Shown: piece after piece, positions 1-12,489 of the stretch
How positions within the stretch are numbered: the stretch's first letter is position 1
Layout of the letters: the number at the start of each line of letters is the position of its first letter
DNA from: Larix kaempferi
Taxonomy: Eukaryota > Streptophyta > Pinopsida > Pinales > Pinaceae
Length of the DNA stretch: 64,000 bases
NCBI GenBank assembly: GCA_027924585.1
Contig: BSBM01000602.1
Coordinates: forward strand, 8,059,501-8,123,500
Direction: 5' to 3'
Program-made: the position numbers and the translations under genes
The notes under the pieces: model-generated
Database searches by the model: none
The model's input: the letters and a program-made list of their open reading frames with translations, nothing else
What the model was told of the DNA's origin: nothing

Positions 1-1138
1 TTCTTCTCTCAATGACTCGGTATTTGACATAGCTCAATGGTCGTCTAGGGTTAATTTTAGGGTTTTTGCATACCTCAAATCCCTATTAGGGTTAGGTTTT
101 TGGACCTTCTAGAATATTCTTGAAAGTCCACACATGACTAGTCCCAAATATGTGAGAAATGAGAGCTAATGTGGAATCCACTTGGTACCATGGTGGTCAA
201 CTAGATAGGTCAACTTTTGGGAGGCATAACTTTTGCATACAAACTCCATTTGAGGCAGTTTTTGGATTGTTGGAGATATCTTAGAGTGTAGAATCGCAAC
301 AAGTGGCATGGCACAATCTATGAACTTTTGAACCCAAAAACATCATTTAGACCCTTAGACAGGCCCTAGAAGGTTTTGGACCCCAAATTTCCAAAACGAG
401 ACCTACCCCTAAAATGGGCCCTACAAGCCAATTCATCCAATATTTTGATCTTAAAAGCACCATAATAGATGAAAAAATATATATTGGTCCATTTAGGATC
501 AGGATCTCTACATCTAACCCAAGGGAGGGTTCTTCTTCTCCTTTGATGCTCTATTCCCAACCAAGTGATGTGTGTGAAGTATCTCAAGTGGTGAAAGGAA
601 AAATATGTATATGGATTTGTCTCTTTTCTGTAGGAAATCTGATAGAATAAACTTGTTATTATGTATATAGAATTTATTTTCGAATTCCCTTTAGGAATTT
701 ATTTAAAGGAAAAAATGTGGACAATTCTTAGATTTGGTTCCAATGTGAATAATACATTTTCATAAATTACTTAGTGGGATGAGGATAGGTATTGGAGACC
801 AAATCAAGGAATTATTTTGGAAATAATGGTTTGGGAATGTCCACTTTTAGCCACCATACCTTTTTGGAAGGCACACACCATTTAAAGGTAGTAGAACTCT
901 ATTTCTAGGTCCCTAACACAATTTTCAAGACTTTTAGTGTAATAGGTTTGCCTGGATTTTTTGGGAAATTTTGCACAACCTTTTTATGGTCAATACATGA
1001 CTTTAGTTCAGTTTTTTGTCATATTATTGAGGTCATATAGTGATGAAGGTGATGGAAATGGGATTAATACTATTGGAAATTATGTATAATGGTGATGATG
1101 CTAAAGGAAAGTATGCGAGAAAAATTAGGTTGTTAACA
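1..1138 (-). repeat. Possible LTR portion of an unassigned minus-strand element
   Basis: No coding sequence is recognisable here. The stretch ends on the top strand in TGTTAACA (1131-1138), directly followed by a pyrimidine run at 1139-1152. Read on the minus strand this is a purine-rich tract followed by TGTTAACA, the arrangement of a polypurine tract next to a 3' LTR. No second copy is present in the window, so the LTR call is inference. AT-rich, with no tandem structure seen. Confidence 0.3.
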
Positions 1139-2207
1139 GTTCCCCCTCTCAGTCTATTGCCTAACTACATCATATGTCTTTTCTGTTTATATCCATAGGA
1201 AACCATGAACACCTTGGAAGGAGTGAGAGAAAGTAAAGAGAAAGACTCTTTCCCTCCAAGGGGGTCATAGAGGCAACACCTACAAACAATCCAACCAATG
1301 GGATCATAGAGGCCACACCTACAACCAATGGGGTCAAATGTATACGATCTCAAATATAAACAAGGTGGGCATCCCCTTGCTCCTAATATGGGATCAATAC
1401 CAAGAGGGGTTTGATCAAAGTACATAAATAATTGTTGTGGATAATATATCATGATAATACAAGTCAAATAGGGACCCAATCTAAGTACATAAATGTGGTC
1501 CAACCCATAACTAATCTAAAATACATGAGTAGGAACAATGTCATTCTTGAGAAGATGGAAAATGAGAACAACTAAATCCTTGTTGAAAATTGGAGGGGCT
1601 CGATATATGGAAGGAGTGATGGTATGAAAAACTCCTCATGGGGGGCTCACATATTAAAATATTGATCCAAACAAGTCTAGGGAACTGCAACTAAAACTAG
1701 ATCATTGTTGCCAATGTAGCTTCAACCTCACAAGAAGCTATAAAATTAAGGGCTTCCATAATAGACTAGGAACTTGAGGGATTTATAAGTTTGCAAGGTC
1801 TTCAACCAAACTAGGATAGGAAAATCACCACTATACCATTCTCATCAGTGTGATAATGTGTTGGATTCGAGCACGTGATAACCAACCAATCTGAGGGGAA
1901 ATAAGGTCTCCCCTTAGTTGGTCCAAGGTAAACCATCAATTATGGTTATGGGCCCAAGGTACAAAATGATTATAGACATATCCTTTAGAATACAAGAGCT
2001 AAAGTCAATACAGAGAGGTCCATTGAAAACAAACTAATTAATAGGTCCATGTTTATTAGCATGATAAATGATACAAGGATGTGAAAGAAATTGGGACCAA
2101 GAAACAAAGGGGTATAGAGGGTTATAGAGTAATGGACTTAATACTTCCTTTGTTTAGAGCATGATGGTATGGTTTTCCTAGCAACATATGTACGACTCAT
2201 GATAACA
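1139..2207. other. Unassigned sequence between possible LTR and element B
   Basis: I recognise no gene. A short imperfect tandem repeat, a unit of about 25-38 bp built around 'tcatagaggccacacctacaa', lies at about 1261-1330. A 112-codon minus-strand open frame covers this repeat, but its translation is repetitive and low in complexity, so I do not call it a gene. The stretch is continuous with 16151-16799 once element B is removed, because the B target duplication TCAAG flanks both sides. Confidence 0.4.
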
Positions 2208-2212
2208 TCAAG

Positions 2213-2838
2213 TGATGTAGCCAATAAACTTTAGTTCATTCACGAGATCTAAATATCATGCAAACACATGAGAGTGGAAAAATAACAATCTTTTATTCCT
2301 TCTCCATCCTAACTATTACAATGAGGGTTCAACCCCTTATAACTACTATATGAGATTTTCAAATTTGCTAATTTTAGAGAATTCTCCCATGAATCTAAAA
2401 CTTACCATTATCTTAAAGCTAACTAGAGCTACACTAGTTGTCAAATCGTTTTTCTGATTAGGTGTATAAACTAATAGATAACTGATAATCACAAATATAA
2501 AAAAATCCTGCAAAAACACTAAAACCATAATTTAAGGCACTATATGAAGGAATTTGGACATGGAAAAGTGTCAAAAAAGGTCCCATCAAAAGTATGTTAT
2601 TCAACACTACAGTGAACTCTTAAACATAACTTCCTGTTAAATTTGAGCCCAAACAAATAAACGAGACAAAATTTATGACCCTCGGAAATCCCTGCATTAT
2701 TATTTTTTCTCTCTCTCTTTTTTTTTTAATTTCATCCCATGGAAATCCCTACATCATTCTCCTGTAGTTGAAAAGAACACAAATCCTGCAAGCTATTGTC
2801 TTGAAAATGCTTCCACTTAACGAGATCTAGATTCAACA
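2213..2838 (-). repeat. Element B 3' LTR (626 bp)
   Basis: Starts TGATGTAG and ends CAACA on the top strand (TG...CA both ways). It aligns with 15655-16150 over most of its length but carries about 95 bp near its right end ('cattctcctg' to 'gagatctaga') that the other copy lacks. It contains a T/C-rich low-complexity run near 2700-2730. Confidence 0.9.
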
Positions 2839-2846
2839 AGTCCCCC
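2839..2846 (-). other. Element B polypurine tract, split by element A
   Basis: Top strand 'agtccccc' here plus 'tct' at 11155-11157 form a minus-strand purine run (AGAGGGGGACT) next to the 3' LTR start TGTTGAATC. This is the expected plus-strand primer of B. Element A inserted in the CCCCC and duplicated it. Confidence 0.8.
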
Positions 2847-4614
2847 TCTAATGTCCCCATTCAAATAAGTGCATAGTAAGACAATCCCATCAATCCTACT
2901 AGTTTCCTAGGTTGGATGGGCACATGTGGGATGGTAATAAGGAAGCTAATAAATGATATTTAGACATTAGAAGGGTTCAAGCATTTAATAAATATGGTGA
3001 ATAAATAAATTCAAGAGAAATTCTAAGTGGCAAGTGGTTTTGGAAACATATGGAGGTGGTGGGACCCACACTAGCTTGATTTTTCAATGACATATGGCAG
3101 CTCTCTCTTGCCAATTCGAATTCATGGGAAGGTGAACACTCTTGGGTGAGTTGGTAAGTCATAACACATAGAATTGAGCATCTTAGGTCGAAATGGGATG
3201 GAATAGTAACCTCCATGGGAGAGGAAGCGTCAAATTGGAGACTAGTGGACACTTGGGCTAGATTCCCTAGTTTTATGACAACAATAATGAAGCATCTATG
3301 ACATTCATGACAAAATTCAGACCTTACTTCTTACACCTGACCATTATGACATGGCAGCCCCAAAAATAGGCTCAAGGAAGGCGCTCATGGAGTTGGGGGA
3401 AGCTAAAGAGACTCAAATTCGAATTTGGGAGAAGATGGAAGGTTGGAACTAGGAGACAAGTGGCAAATGAGGAATATTTTCTAAATGGAAATTTATTGAA
3501 TCTATTGAGAGGATTTCGACCCCTTTAAGGCTAATGTTGGTTATAAAATGTAGAAATCAAGTATGAGAATGGCTTTTGATGATTTGAGAAAAATTGCATT
3601 TGTGAAGAGAGAACTAGTAGATGATTAGTTTCTTGCCTTAGCCAATTTCGAGGGTGAAAGATTCCCATCCAAGTTGGTGTTTGGAGAGGCCACTTAGGTA
3701 TTTCATGATGCGCTAATGGAGTTTTATTTGTAGGTATCAGCTACAGGAAGTTTCATGGTTTGGTTTAGTGCAGCACTTTCTCTCCGCCATTTCCAATTTT
3801 GAAGGCATATTCGGGCTCCTTGAGGGATTGCGCTTTGGGTGAGATCTTGCACTCATTGGGAGAGCTTCATATGATATTTTTCTGATTGTAATAGCTTCAT
3901 ATCCTCTTTTCTTCATATTCAGAAACTCTTAGGTCGAAATACCCATTGAATGTATGCAAAATTATTGATTAATGAACAAACAATGTCCATTTCCCCAATG
4001 CTTTGATGTATGACACTATAAGGTTGATTATTTCGAATGGATGGATGATTATCTGATATATTTGTGATTCATATACTTCCATGGATATATTCTACAAGTT
4101 TCATGTATTGTACTTGAGAATTTGAAGCATTTTTACTCAGTTTGTTTGTATTGAGAGGTGAAATAGTGCCATTTCCCCAAGGGTCGAATTGGGGGTTTTT
4201 GCTGTTGAATGTGAGAGAGTTAGAAAAGTAGTAAAAATAAATTAATGGTGCATATGAGACCTTAATCACATACTTAACACATTACATACCTCTGTTCATA
4301 AATTTGTGGGAGTTTGGAGGCATTTGGAAGGCCATTTGCAGTGTTACCTCGAGGGGATTTGATGCACAAATTACTAGTCAAAATTACATATATTGATCAG
4401 AATACAAATCAAGTTTGAAGCAGTATTTGGAGGGCCATAAAACATCCTTGAACCTAATATTCAAGTCTAAATACCATTCATACACTCCTACAGAATATTT
4501 GGGAGCATTTGGGTTTATTTGGAGGTCAAAACAGTAAAACTAGTCAAAGGTCGAAATTGGGGAAAAAGTGGAAAAAATGACATTTTAATAAAATTTTGAA
4601 AAAGGGTCATTACA
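2847..4614 (+). repeat. Element A 5' LTR (1768 bp)
   Basis: Matches 9382-11149 end to end at the same length. It ends in TTACA just before the primer site. It holds a TATA-like box at 3542-3548. An antisense 91-codon frame (2977-3252) is also open in the other LTR, but the pair descends from one copy, so this is not independent evidence of a gene. Confidence 0.95.
3542..3548 (+). promoter_or_regulatory. TATA-like box in element A LTR
   Basis: TATAAAA lies 695 bp from the LTR start and is preserved at the same offset in the 3' LTR (10077-10083). A transcript start just downstream would leave an R-U5 region of about 1 kb. No start-site data are available, so this is a motif call only. Confidence 0.35.
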
Positions 4615-4616
4615 AG

Positions 4617-4628
4617 TGGTATCAGAGC
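4617..4628 (+). other. Element A primer binding site (initiator tRNA-Met)
   Basis: TGGTATCAGAGC starts 2 nt after the LTR end. This is the standard plant complement of the initiator tRNA-Met 3' end. The presumed gag start codon follows at 4645. Confidence 0.92.
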
Positions 4629-4644
4629 ATGGTATTGGAACCTA

Positions 4645-6381
4645 ATGGTATTAACAAGAAGCCAAAAAAATAAACTACCACCCTTTGAATCAGTAGTTGA
4701 AGATGTTTTGGTTGAAGAAGAGATAGTAGCAGAAAAAGAGTTTTTTTCTAAAACAATGGGTAGAGAGGAGGAGGAAAAATTAAGACATAAGGAGGAATTT
4801 ATTGAAGCCTTAAAACCATGTTTTGAAGGAACTACCATGGTTATGCTAGATATGAATAAACAAATGATGAAATATTTCGAATTGTTGGGTAGCCAACTTT
4901 CAGGCAAAGGGATGATAGGAGATAATAGTGGTTCACACTCAGGGGAAAAGATGAAAGGGAATGAGCATATTTTCTCAAGTACATGACCTCATAATAGATC
5001 TGATGAATTTCAAAGCACACAAAGGCATACTGCACCTAAATTTCTCACACCCAAAGAAGAGACCAATCTTGAATTGGATTACAATAAACTAGTAAATGAT
5101 TGGAATGATTTGAATCAAGAGTGTAAAAGAGGTGTACCACTCAGTGACTACATTGATGCTATGCAAAAGATTAAAAGGAAGGGAGACAATAGGAGTCCAT
5201 TCCAAAACAAAGAATTGAATAGTGCTATTGGAAAAATTTCACTTCCTACTTTTGATGGTTCTTCTCAAAATTCTGCTAACACTTGGGTGCAAAAATTGGA
5301 TGTATATTTTCAGCTGAATCCTATGTTGGAAGAGGATGCATTAAAAATGGCCATTTTGCATTTGGAAGGAGATGCCAATGAATGGTGGTTTCATGGGCTG
5401 AAAACCTTGGTTCATAATCAGGTTAAAACATATGGAGAATTTGTTGACAGGGTACTAGAAAGATTTGAATAAAAAGATCCAGAATTGCCTTTTAAAGAAC
5501 TAGCTCAATTGAAGCAAACTGGGTCCCCTACCGAATATATGTTGGACTTTCAAAAATTATCAGTCAAGGTGGCTGATGTGTCTATGGGAAGATTAGTATT
5601 GTTGTTCACTGAAGGTTTGGCTGAACCCTTAAGAGGTTTGGTCAAAGCCCACAAGCCAACTACATTAAAAGATGCAATGAGCTTGACTAGGGATCTCCAA
5701 AATGTGCTTCCTAAAACGAGATTTCCTCCTAAGCCTAGCTACAAATTTGAAAAGAAACCTTGGAAAAGGGATGGATATGATAAGAAACCTTGGCAAAGAG
5801 AGTCATTTGAGAGGAATAAAAAAGAGGGACTAAACATGGATGAACTTAGAAAAAAGACACTGTGCTTCAGATGCTTCCAACCATGGACATCGGGGCACAA
5901 ATGTACCAAAGGAAAGGCTCAATACATAGAAGTATTTTCTGATAATGAGGGGTATGATGGGGGCATGGATGAAGATGGACATATTTCAGATCAAGAAGAG
6001 GCATATGAGACAGCAGTAGAAGAGGAAAGACAAGAAGAAAATCAGCCTTCATTGGACAAAGCAAGAATGGCAGTGCTTTCAGCAGTAACTCGCTATCATA
6101 CTATCCGATGCAAAGGTGTGGTACAAGGACAAAGAAATTCAGTTTTGGTAGATGGTGGAGCCACTCATAACTTCATTGATGCAGAGACGGTAGAGAAAAG
6201 AAAGATACATATTGAACCATTTGATGGCTTCACAGTTGTCATTCCCGGTCACAACACAATGAAATGCAAAACATGGGTTCCAAAGCTGCAAGTCACCGTA
6301 GGTAACTATACTTTTGTTGATAGTTTTTATGTGGTTGATGTTGCTGATATTAATGTGGTTTTCGGAGTGCAATGGCTGTAA
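4645..6381 (+). pseudogene. Element A gag-protease
   Basis: Gag packages element RNA; the protease matures the polyprotein. One frame runs from ATG 4645 to 6381, broken by TGA at 4984-4986 and TAA at 5470-5472. Both are one C-to-T change from CGA or CAA. An earlier ATG at 4629 gives only a short frame, so 4645 is preferred. The N-terminus is acidic and coiled-coil-like. The retrotransposon gag core is at about 5230-5700 (note 'EGDANEWWF'), a basic Lys/Trp-rich linker at 5740-5830, and a CCHC knuckle at 5862-5904 ('CFRC...GHKC'). An acidic spacer follows, then an aspartic protease with 'VDGGATHNFID' near 6150-6180. The frame is lost at about 6370-6380. Confidence 0.9.
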
Positions 6382-9300
6382 TTCCTGAAATGAAATTCCA
6401 AGATTCAAAAGGAGTACAAAGAATTGTGAGAGGGCAACACACTTATCCAAATCAAGTAGTAACTTGCAATAGTATGAGATCTATATTGAGGCATGGGGAT
6501 ATAGAATGGGCTGCTGAATGTCATATTACATCTCCCAAGACAACTATAAATATTGTCAAACACCCAAAGGAGAAAGAGAGACTTTTTCCAAAATATGAAA
6601 AGGTTTTTAGAGACCTTCCACATGGTAGGCCACGGATAGGGGGGTTGAGCACAGTATTATTTTGGAGGAGGGTACTTCACCCATTCAGATACCACCTTAT
6701 AGACATCCTAAAAATTTCAGAGATGAGATTGAAAAATCTATCCGAGAACTCCTAGAGTTGGGACTCATTAGACCAAGCTCTAGCCCTTATGCTTCTTCAG
6801 TAGTGCTAGTGAAGAAAAAAGATGGAACATTGAGAATGTGAATAGATTTTAGAGCCTTGAACAAAAAGACTATCAAGAATAGGTATCCTATTCCTAGGAT
6901 TGATGAGCTCATGGTTGAGCTACATGGGGCCAAATACTTCTCAAAAATTGACTTTAGATCGGGGTATCACCAAATTCGAATGAAAGATGAAGATGTGCAA
7001 AATACCGTTTTTCGATGTCATTTTGGCCACTTTGAATTTCTTGTCATGCCTTTTGGGTTAACTAATGCTCCAGCCACCTTTCAAGCATGTATGAATTGGA
7101 TATTTTGCAAGTAACTAAGAAGGTTTGTTTTGGTTTTCTTTAATGATATTCTCATTTACAGTAAAACATGGGAAGAGCATTTGCAGTAGTTAGAGATTGT
7201 GTCGAAAATCTTGCAAGAAGAGTCCTTATTTGCTAAGATATCGAAATGTGAGTTTGGGATGAAACAACTACTGTATCTTGGGCACATTATTGGGCAAGAA
7301 GGAGTGAAGGTACACATGGAAAAAATTAGGGCTATTTTGGAATGGCCATCACCAAAAAATATTACCGAATTGAGAGGCTTTATTGGCATATGCACCTACT
7401 ACAGAAAATTTGTGAAAGGGTTCTCCAAGTTGACTTCTCCACTCACTGATTTGACTAAGAAGGATGCTTTCAAGTGGGATGAAGAGGCTGAAAAGGCCTT
7501 CCAAAAAATGAAAGAGGTAATGAGTAGTTGTCCCATACTTGCACTTCCTGATTTTACTAAACCTTTTGTTGTGGAATGTGATGCTTCAGGTGGAGGAATA
7601 GGGTCTGTCCTAAAGCAAGGCCAACACCCCATAGCCTTTGAGAGAAGAAAGTTGAATCCGCATGAAAAACTTTACTCCATCTATGATAAAGAAATGTTGG
7701 TCATTATACATGCATTGGCCAAATTCAGACAATACTTAGTGGGCAGCAAGTTTGTGGTGAAAACTGACCACAATAGTCTAAGACACTTTCTCACCCAAAA
7801 AGATCTAAATGAAAGGCAACAAAAGTGGGTAAGCAAGATTCAAGCTTATGATTTTGATATTGAATATGTCAAAGGAAAGAATAATATAGTAGCAGATGCT
7901 TTGTCAAGAAGGCCTTCTTTTTCTCTCATGGATATTGCCAAGGATTGGAAAAACATGCTACTAGTTGAATATGCCAAAGACAAATTTGCTTGTGATGTGT
8001 TGGATGGAATCAAAGGGGATGATAATTATAGGATTTTGAATGGGCTGATATATTATAAGGGAAGAATTTATTTAGTTCATAACTCCAAGCTCAAGTACCG
8101 AATTTTGCAAGAAGCACATGATTCCCCACTAGCGGGCCATCCGGGGATATTCAAAACTTATAGACAGTTGAGGCAAAGATTTTTTTGGAAGGGGCTGAAG
8201 GAAGATGTTCAGAAGTATGTGAATGAATGTAAAGCATGTCAACAAAACAAATCAAAACTTACATGTCCAGCGGGCCTATTACAACCATTGCCCATTCCAA
8301 AGCAAAAATGGGACAATATTTCCATGGATTTCATCACCGGATTGCCTAAATCCTTGGGTAAGGATTGCATCTATGTGGTAGTTGATAGGTTGACAAAATT
8401 TTCTCATTTCTTTGCTATTACATCATCTTTTAGTGCTGCACAAGTGGCTGATATTTTTTTCAAAGAAATCTTCAGATTGCATGGGCTCCCCAAGAGCATT
8501 GTCAGTGATAGAGATAGTAGATTCATGGGTGCTTTTTGGAAAGAACTTTTTAGATTGGTAGGCACTCAATTGACTCCAAGTACCAGCTATCATCCACAAA
8601 CTGATGGACAAACAGAGAGGGTAAACCAATGGTTGGAAGGATACCTAAGAAACTATGTGGGAGGGCAGCAAAAAGCATGGGAAAAATGGCTACACTTGGG
8701 TGAGTTTTGCTACAACACCACTTATCATATGTCAATAGGAATGTCTCCTTTCAAAGCATTATATGGTTATGATGCACTTACATTTGATGACATTATATTT
8801 GGTGATAGTAGATCCCCAAAGGCTAAAGATTGGGTGGAAGAGAGCTAAGAAATTTTAAAGCTCTTGAAAGACAATTTGCAGGTTGCTCAAAATCAGCAAA
8901 AACAATATGCTGATAGGCATAGAGAAGAAAGAACCTTTCAAGTCAATGATTTAGTATATTTAAGTTTGCAGCCTTATAAACAAACATCTCTTAAAAAGAA
9001 TGGAGCAGAAAAATTAAAACCAAGGTACTATGGGCCATACAAGGTAGTGCGGATGGTTGGAGAAGTAGCATATGAACTAGAACTTCCGGAAGGGAGTAAA
9101 ATATACAATGTATTTCATGTTTCTTGTCTCAAGAAAGCTCTTGGTCAGCAAATCATCACTTCAGAAATACTTCCTCCTTTGGATGATGAAGGTCAGCTCA
9201 CACTTGTTCCAGAAAAGATTTTGAAGACACGGGAAAGAAGGTTGAGGAGTAGAATCATCAAAGAATATTTAGTGCAATGGAAGGACTTACCAAATGAAGA

Positions 9301-9403
9301 TGCCACATGGGAAGAGGAGAATATTTTGCAGCATCCAAATCTGAAATTGCTTGAGGACAAGCAATCTTGGGTGGGGAGGACTGTAATGTCCCCATTCAAA
9401 TAA
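6382..9403 (+). pseudogene. Element A pol: RT, RNase H, integrase, chromodomain
   Basis: Copies element RNA into DNA and integrates it; the chromodomain is thought to steer integration to chromatin. A second short frame (6372-about 6630) shifts to the main pol frame near 6640. In that frame stops lie at 6839 (TGA), 7112 (TAA), 7187 (TAG) and 8846 (TAA). RT motifs: '[11 protein letters not shown]' and '[12 protein letters not shown]'. The catalytic box reads FFND at 7136-7147 where FFDD or YxDD is usual, so RT is probably dead even apart from the stops. RNase H has its first Asp at 7580 ('DASGGG') plus 'TDHNSLRH'. Integrase has the HHCC finger at about 8115-8240 and D-D-E residues near 8322, 8508 and 8615. 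A C-terminal chromodomain ('EYLVQWKDLP') is at about 9260-9370. The frame ends 22 bp inside the 3' LTR. Confidence 0.93.
9369..9381 (+). other. Element A polypurine tract
   Basis: The purine-rich run 'gggtggggaggac' directly abuts the 3' LTR start TGTAATG at 9382. It is read as codons of the pol C-terminus (W-V-G-R-T), so primer and coding functions overlap. Confidence 0.85.
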
Positions 9404-11149
9404 GTGCATAGTAAGACAATCCCATCAATCCTACTAGTTTCCTAGGTTGGATGGGCACATGTGGGATGGTAATAATGAAGCTAATAAATGATATTTAGAC
9501 ATTAGAATGGTTCAAGAATTTAATAAATATGGTGAATAAATAAATTCAAGAGAAATTCTAAGTGGCAAGTGGTTTTGGAGACATATGGAGGTGGTGGGAC
9601 CCACACTAGCTTGATTTTTCAATGACACATGGCAGCTCTCTCTTGCCAATTCAAATTCATGGGAAGGTGAACACTCTTGGGTGAGTTGGTAAGTCATAAC
9701 ACATGGCATTGAGCATCTTAGGTCGAAATGGAATGGAATAGTAACATCCATGGGAGAGGAAGAATCAAATTGGAGACTAGTGGACACTTGGGCTAGATTC
9801 CCTAGTTTTATGACAACAATAATGAAGCATCTATGACATTTATGACAAAATTCAGACCTGACTTCTTACACTTGACCATTATGACATGTCAGCCCCAAAA
9901 ATAGGCTCAAGGAAGGTACTCATGGAGATGGGGGAAGCTAAAGAGACTCAAATTCGAATTTGGGAGAAGATGGAAGGTTGGAACTAGGAGACAAGTGGCA
10001 AATGAGGAATATTTTCTAAATGAAAATTTATTGAATCTATTGAGAGGATTTCGACCCCTTGAAGGCTAATGTTGGTTATAAAATGTAGAAATCAAGTATG
10101 AGAATGGATTTTGATGATTTGAGAAAAATTGCATTTGTGAAGAGAAAACTAGTGGATGACTAGTTTCTTGCCTTAGCCAATTTCGAGGGTGAAAGATTCC
10201 CATCCAAGTTGGTGTTTGGAGAGGCCACTCAAGTCTTTCATGGTGCTTTAATGGAGTTTTATTTGCAAGTAGAAGCTACAGGAATTTTCATGGTTTGGTT
10301 TAGTGCAGCACTTTCTTTCCACCATTTCCAATTTTGAAGGCATATTCGGGCTCCTTGAGGGATTGCGTTTTGGGTGAGATCTTGCACTCATTGGGAGAGC
10401 TTCATATGATATTTTTCTGATTGTAATAGCTTCATATCCTCTGTTCTTCATATTCAGAAACTCTCAGGTCGAAATACCCATTGAATGTATGCAAAATTAT
10501 TGATTAATGAGCAAACAATGTCCATTTCCCCGATGCTTTGATGTATGACACTATAAGGTTGATTATTTCAAATGGATGGATGATTCTCTGATATATTTGT
10601 GATTCATATACTGCCATGGATATATTCTACAAGTTTCATGTACTGTACTTGAGCATTTGAAGCATTTTTACTCAGTTTGTTTGTATTGAGAGGTGAAATA
10701 GTGCCATTTCCCCAAGGGTCGAATTGGGGGTTTTTGCTGTTGAATGTGAGAGAGTTAGAACAGTATTAAAAATCAATTAATTGTGCATATGAGACCTTAA
10801 TCACATACTTAACACATTACATGCCTCTGTTCATAAATTCGTGGGAGTTTGGAGGCATTTGGAAGGCCATTTGCAGTGTTACCCCGAGGGGATTTGATGC
10901 ACAAATTACTAGTCAAAATTACATATATTGATCAGAATACAAATCAAGTTTGCAACAGTATTTGGAGGGCCATAAAACATCCCTGAACCTAATATTCAAG
11001 TCTACATACCATTCATACACTCCTACAGAAGATTTGGGAGCATTTGGGTTGATTTGGAAGTCAAAACAGTAAAACTAGTCAAAGGTCAAAATTGGGGAAA
11101 AAGTGGAAAAATTGGCATTTTAATAAAATTTTGAAAAAGGGTCATTACA
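9382..11149 (+). repeat. Element A 3' LTR (1768 bp)
   Basis: Begins TGTAATG and ends TTACA. It is the same length as the 5' LTR, with scattered substitutions only in the stretch compared. TATA-like box at 10077-10083. It is followed by the CCCCC target duplication and the continuation of element B. Confidence 0.95.
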
Positions 11150-11154
11150 CCCCC

Positions 11155-12489
11155 TCTGTAATCCATGTAGTCTCTACTGGTGCTAAGCCTTCCCATTGGA
11201 CCAAATATCAATTGTGTTGGCCTTGCTAAGTATGAAAGGTCTTCCTATCTAAAATATGTGCAATATTTTCCTTTTTCTTACTTAGAATGGCATGTTGCCA
11301 ATCCACCTCTGCCTCACTATCATCACCTAGGTTGTCCCCATGGAAGATATATAAATAAAAAATGTTAAATATGGGGGAAATATCAAGATCATTTGGTTAA
11401 TCGACCCTATAAGCATTGTCGTTAATTTTCTTGAGAATCTTGCAAGGACCAATTTTCTTATACTTCAATTTGTGGTAGGTTCCTCTAGGAAACCACTCTT
11501 TCCATAAATAAAACATCACCAAATCACCTTCATTGAATACCTGATGTCATTGGTGAGCATATTTTATAATTTTGTTCTGCTCGTTACTAGCATACAACTT
11601 TTGTCTCACTTGTTGCTGCAATTGTTGAATGTGTTCTACAAATGCTTCCCCATCATCATTGATTCTATCCCCAAGTGGTAGTTGCACCAAATCTAGGACA
11701 TCCATAGGATTTCTACCATAAACAATATGAAATGGAGATTTACCTGTAGATCTATTCACTGAGCTATTGTAGGCAAATTATGCTTGAGGTAAATCCAAAT
11801 CCCATTGTTTGGGATTCTCTCCAACAATGCTTTGTAATAGGATTCCTAAAATCTGATTTACTACCTTGGTTTTCCCATTTGTTTGGGGGTGATAGGCACT
11901 ATTAAACTGTAATTTAGTCCCCATTTTCTTCCATAAATTCCCCCAAAAATGACCCATGAACCGAGTATCTCTATTGAAGTCAATAGTTTTTGGAACACCA
12001 CACAATCTAACAATTTCTGGAAAAAAAAAAAAAACAATTATGCCACCTTTCATGCATCACTAGTTTTCTTGCAAGGAATGAAATGAGCCATTTTAGAGAA
12101 CCTATCAACAACCAAAAAAATATAATCATTACCTCACTATGTGTTTAGGAGCCCCAACACAAAGTCCATGCTCATATATGTCCATGGGTCTGTGGGAATT
12201 GGTAGTGGCATGTACAACCATGTATTCTGTGAATGTCCTTTAGCCATTTGGCAAATCCTACATCGTGCCACATACTTGTTTATATCATTTTTCATCTTCG
12301 GCTAGTAATACTTATCTTCAATTAAGGCTAGCATATTATCCTTTCCAAAATGTCCTGCTAAGCCACTACTGTGAAGTTCTCTGATAATATTTTCTCTCAT
12401 AGAACCAATTGGAATGCATAGTTGTTTTCCTTTGAAGAGGTAGCCATCTTGCATAAAATATTCACCTTGAATAAGATGCATGTTCCCAG
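11155..12489 (-). pseudogene. Element B integrase and chromodomain remnant
   Basis: Minus-strand decayed integrase. Visible pieces: catalytic core at 11778-12053 ('HPQTNGKT', 'DTRFMGHFW'); the following 'STGKSPFHIVYGRNP' region at 11547-11759; a Lys/Gly-rich segment at about 11400-11540; and a chromodomain-like end at about 11165-11230 ('YLVQWEGLAP...TTW'). Several stops and small shifts break it, including one immediately before the chromodomain YLVQW. The zinc-finger part runs into the RNase H entry near 12490. The frame would run into the polypurine tract of B, as in element A. Confidence 0.8.

Larger units (their letters stand above)
2842..11154 (+). mobile_element. Ty3/gypsy chromovirus LTR retrotransposon A
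   Basis: Structurally complete element at 2847-11149 (8303 bp). The LTRs are 1768 bp each, the target duplication is CCCCC (2842-2846 and 11150-11154), the primer site matches initiator tRNA-Met, a polypurine tract is present, and the order is gag, protease, RT, RNase H, integrase, chromodomain. I counted about a dozen differences in the first 400 bp of the LTR pair, roughly 3 percent, so it is moderately old. The left LTR begins TCTAATG where the right has TGTAATG, a single change at the terminal dinucleotide. Coding is broken by a handful of stops and two frameshifts. Confidence 0.95.

Noticed and set aside
1165-1503. 112-codon minus-strand open frame as a gene
   Set aside because: The translation is built from a short tandem repeat and low-complexity sequence with no domain.
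2977-3252. Antisense 91-codon frame in element A LTR, also open at 9512-9787
   Set aside because: Both copies descend from one LTR, so shared openness is not selection; the translation has no recognisable domain.
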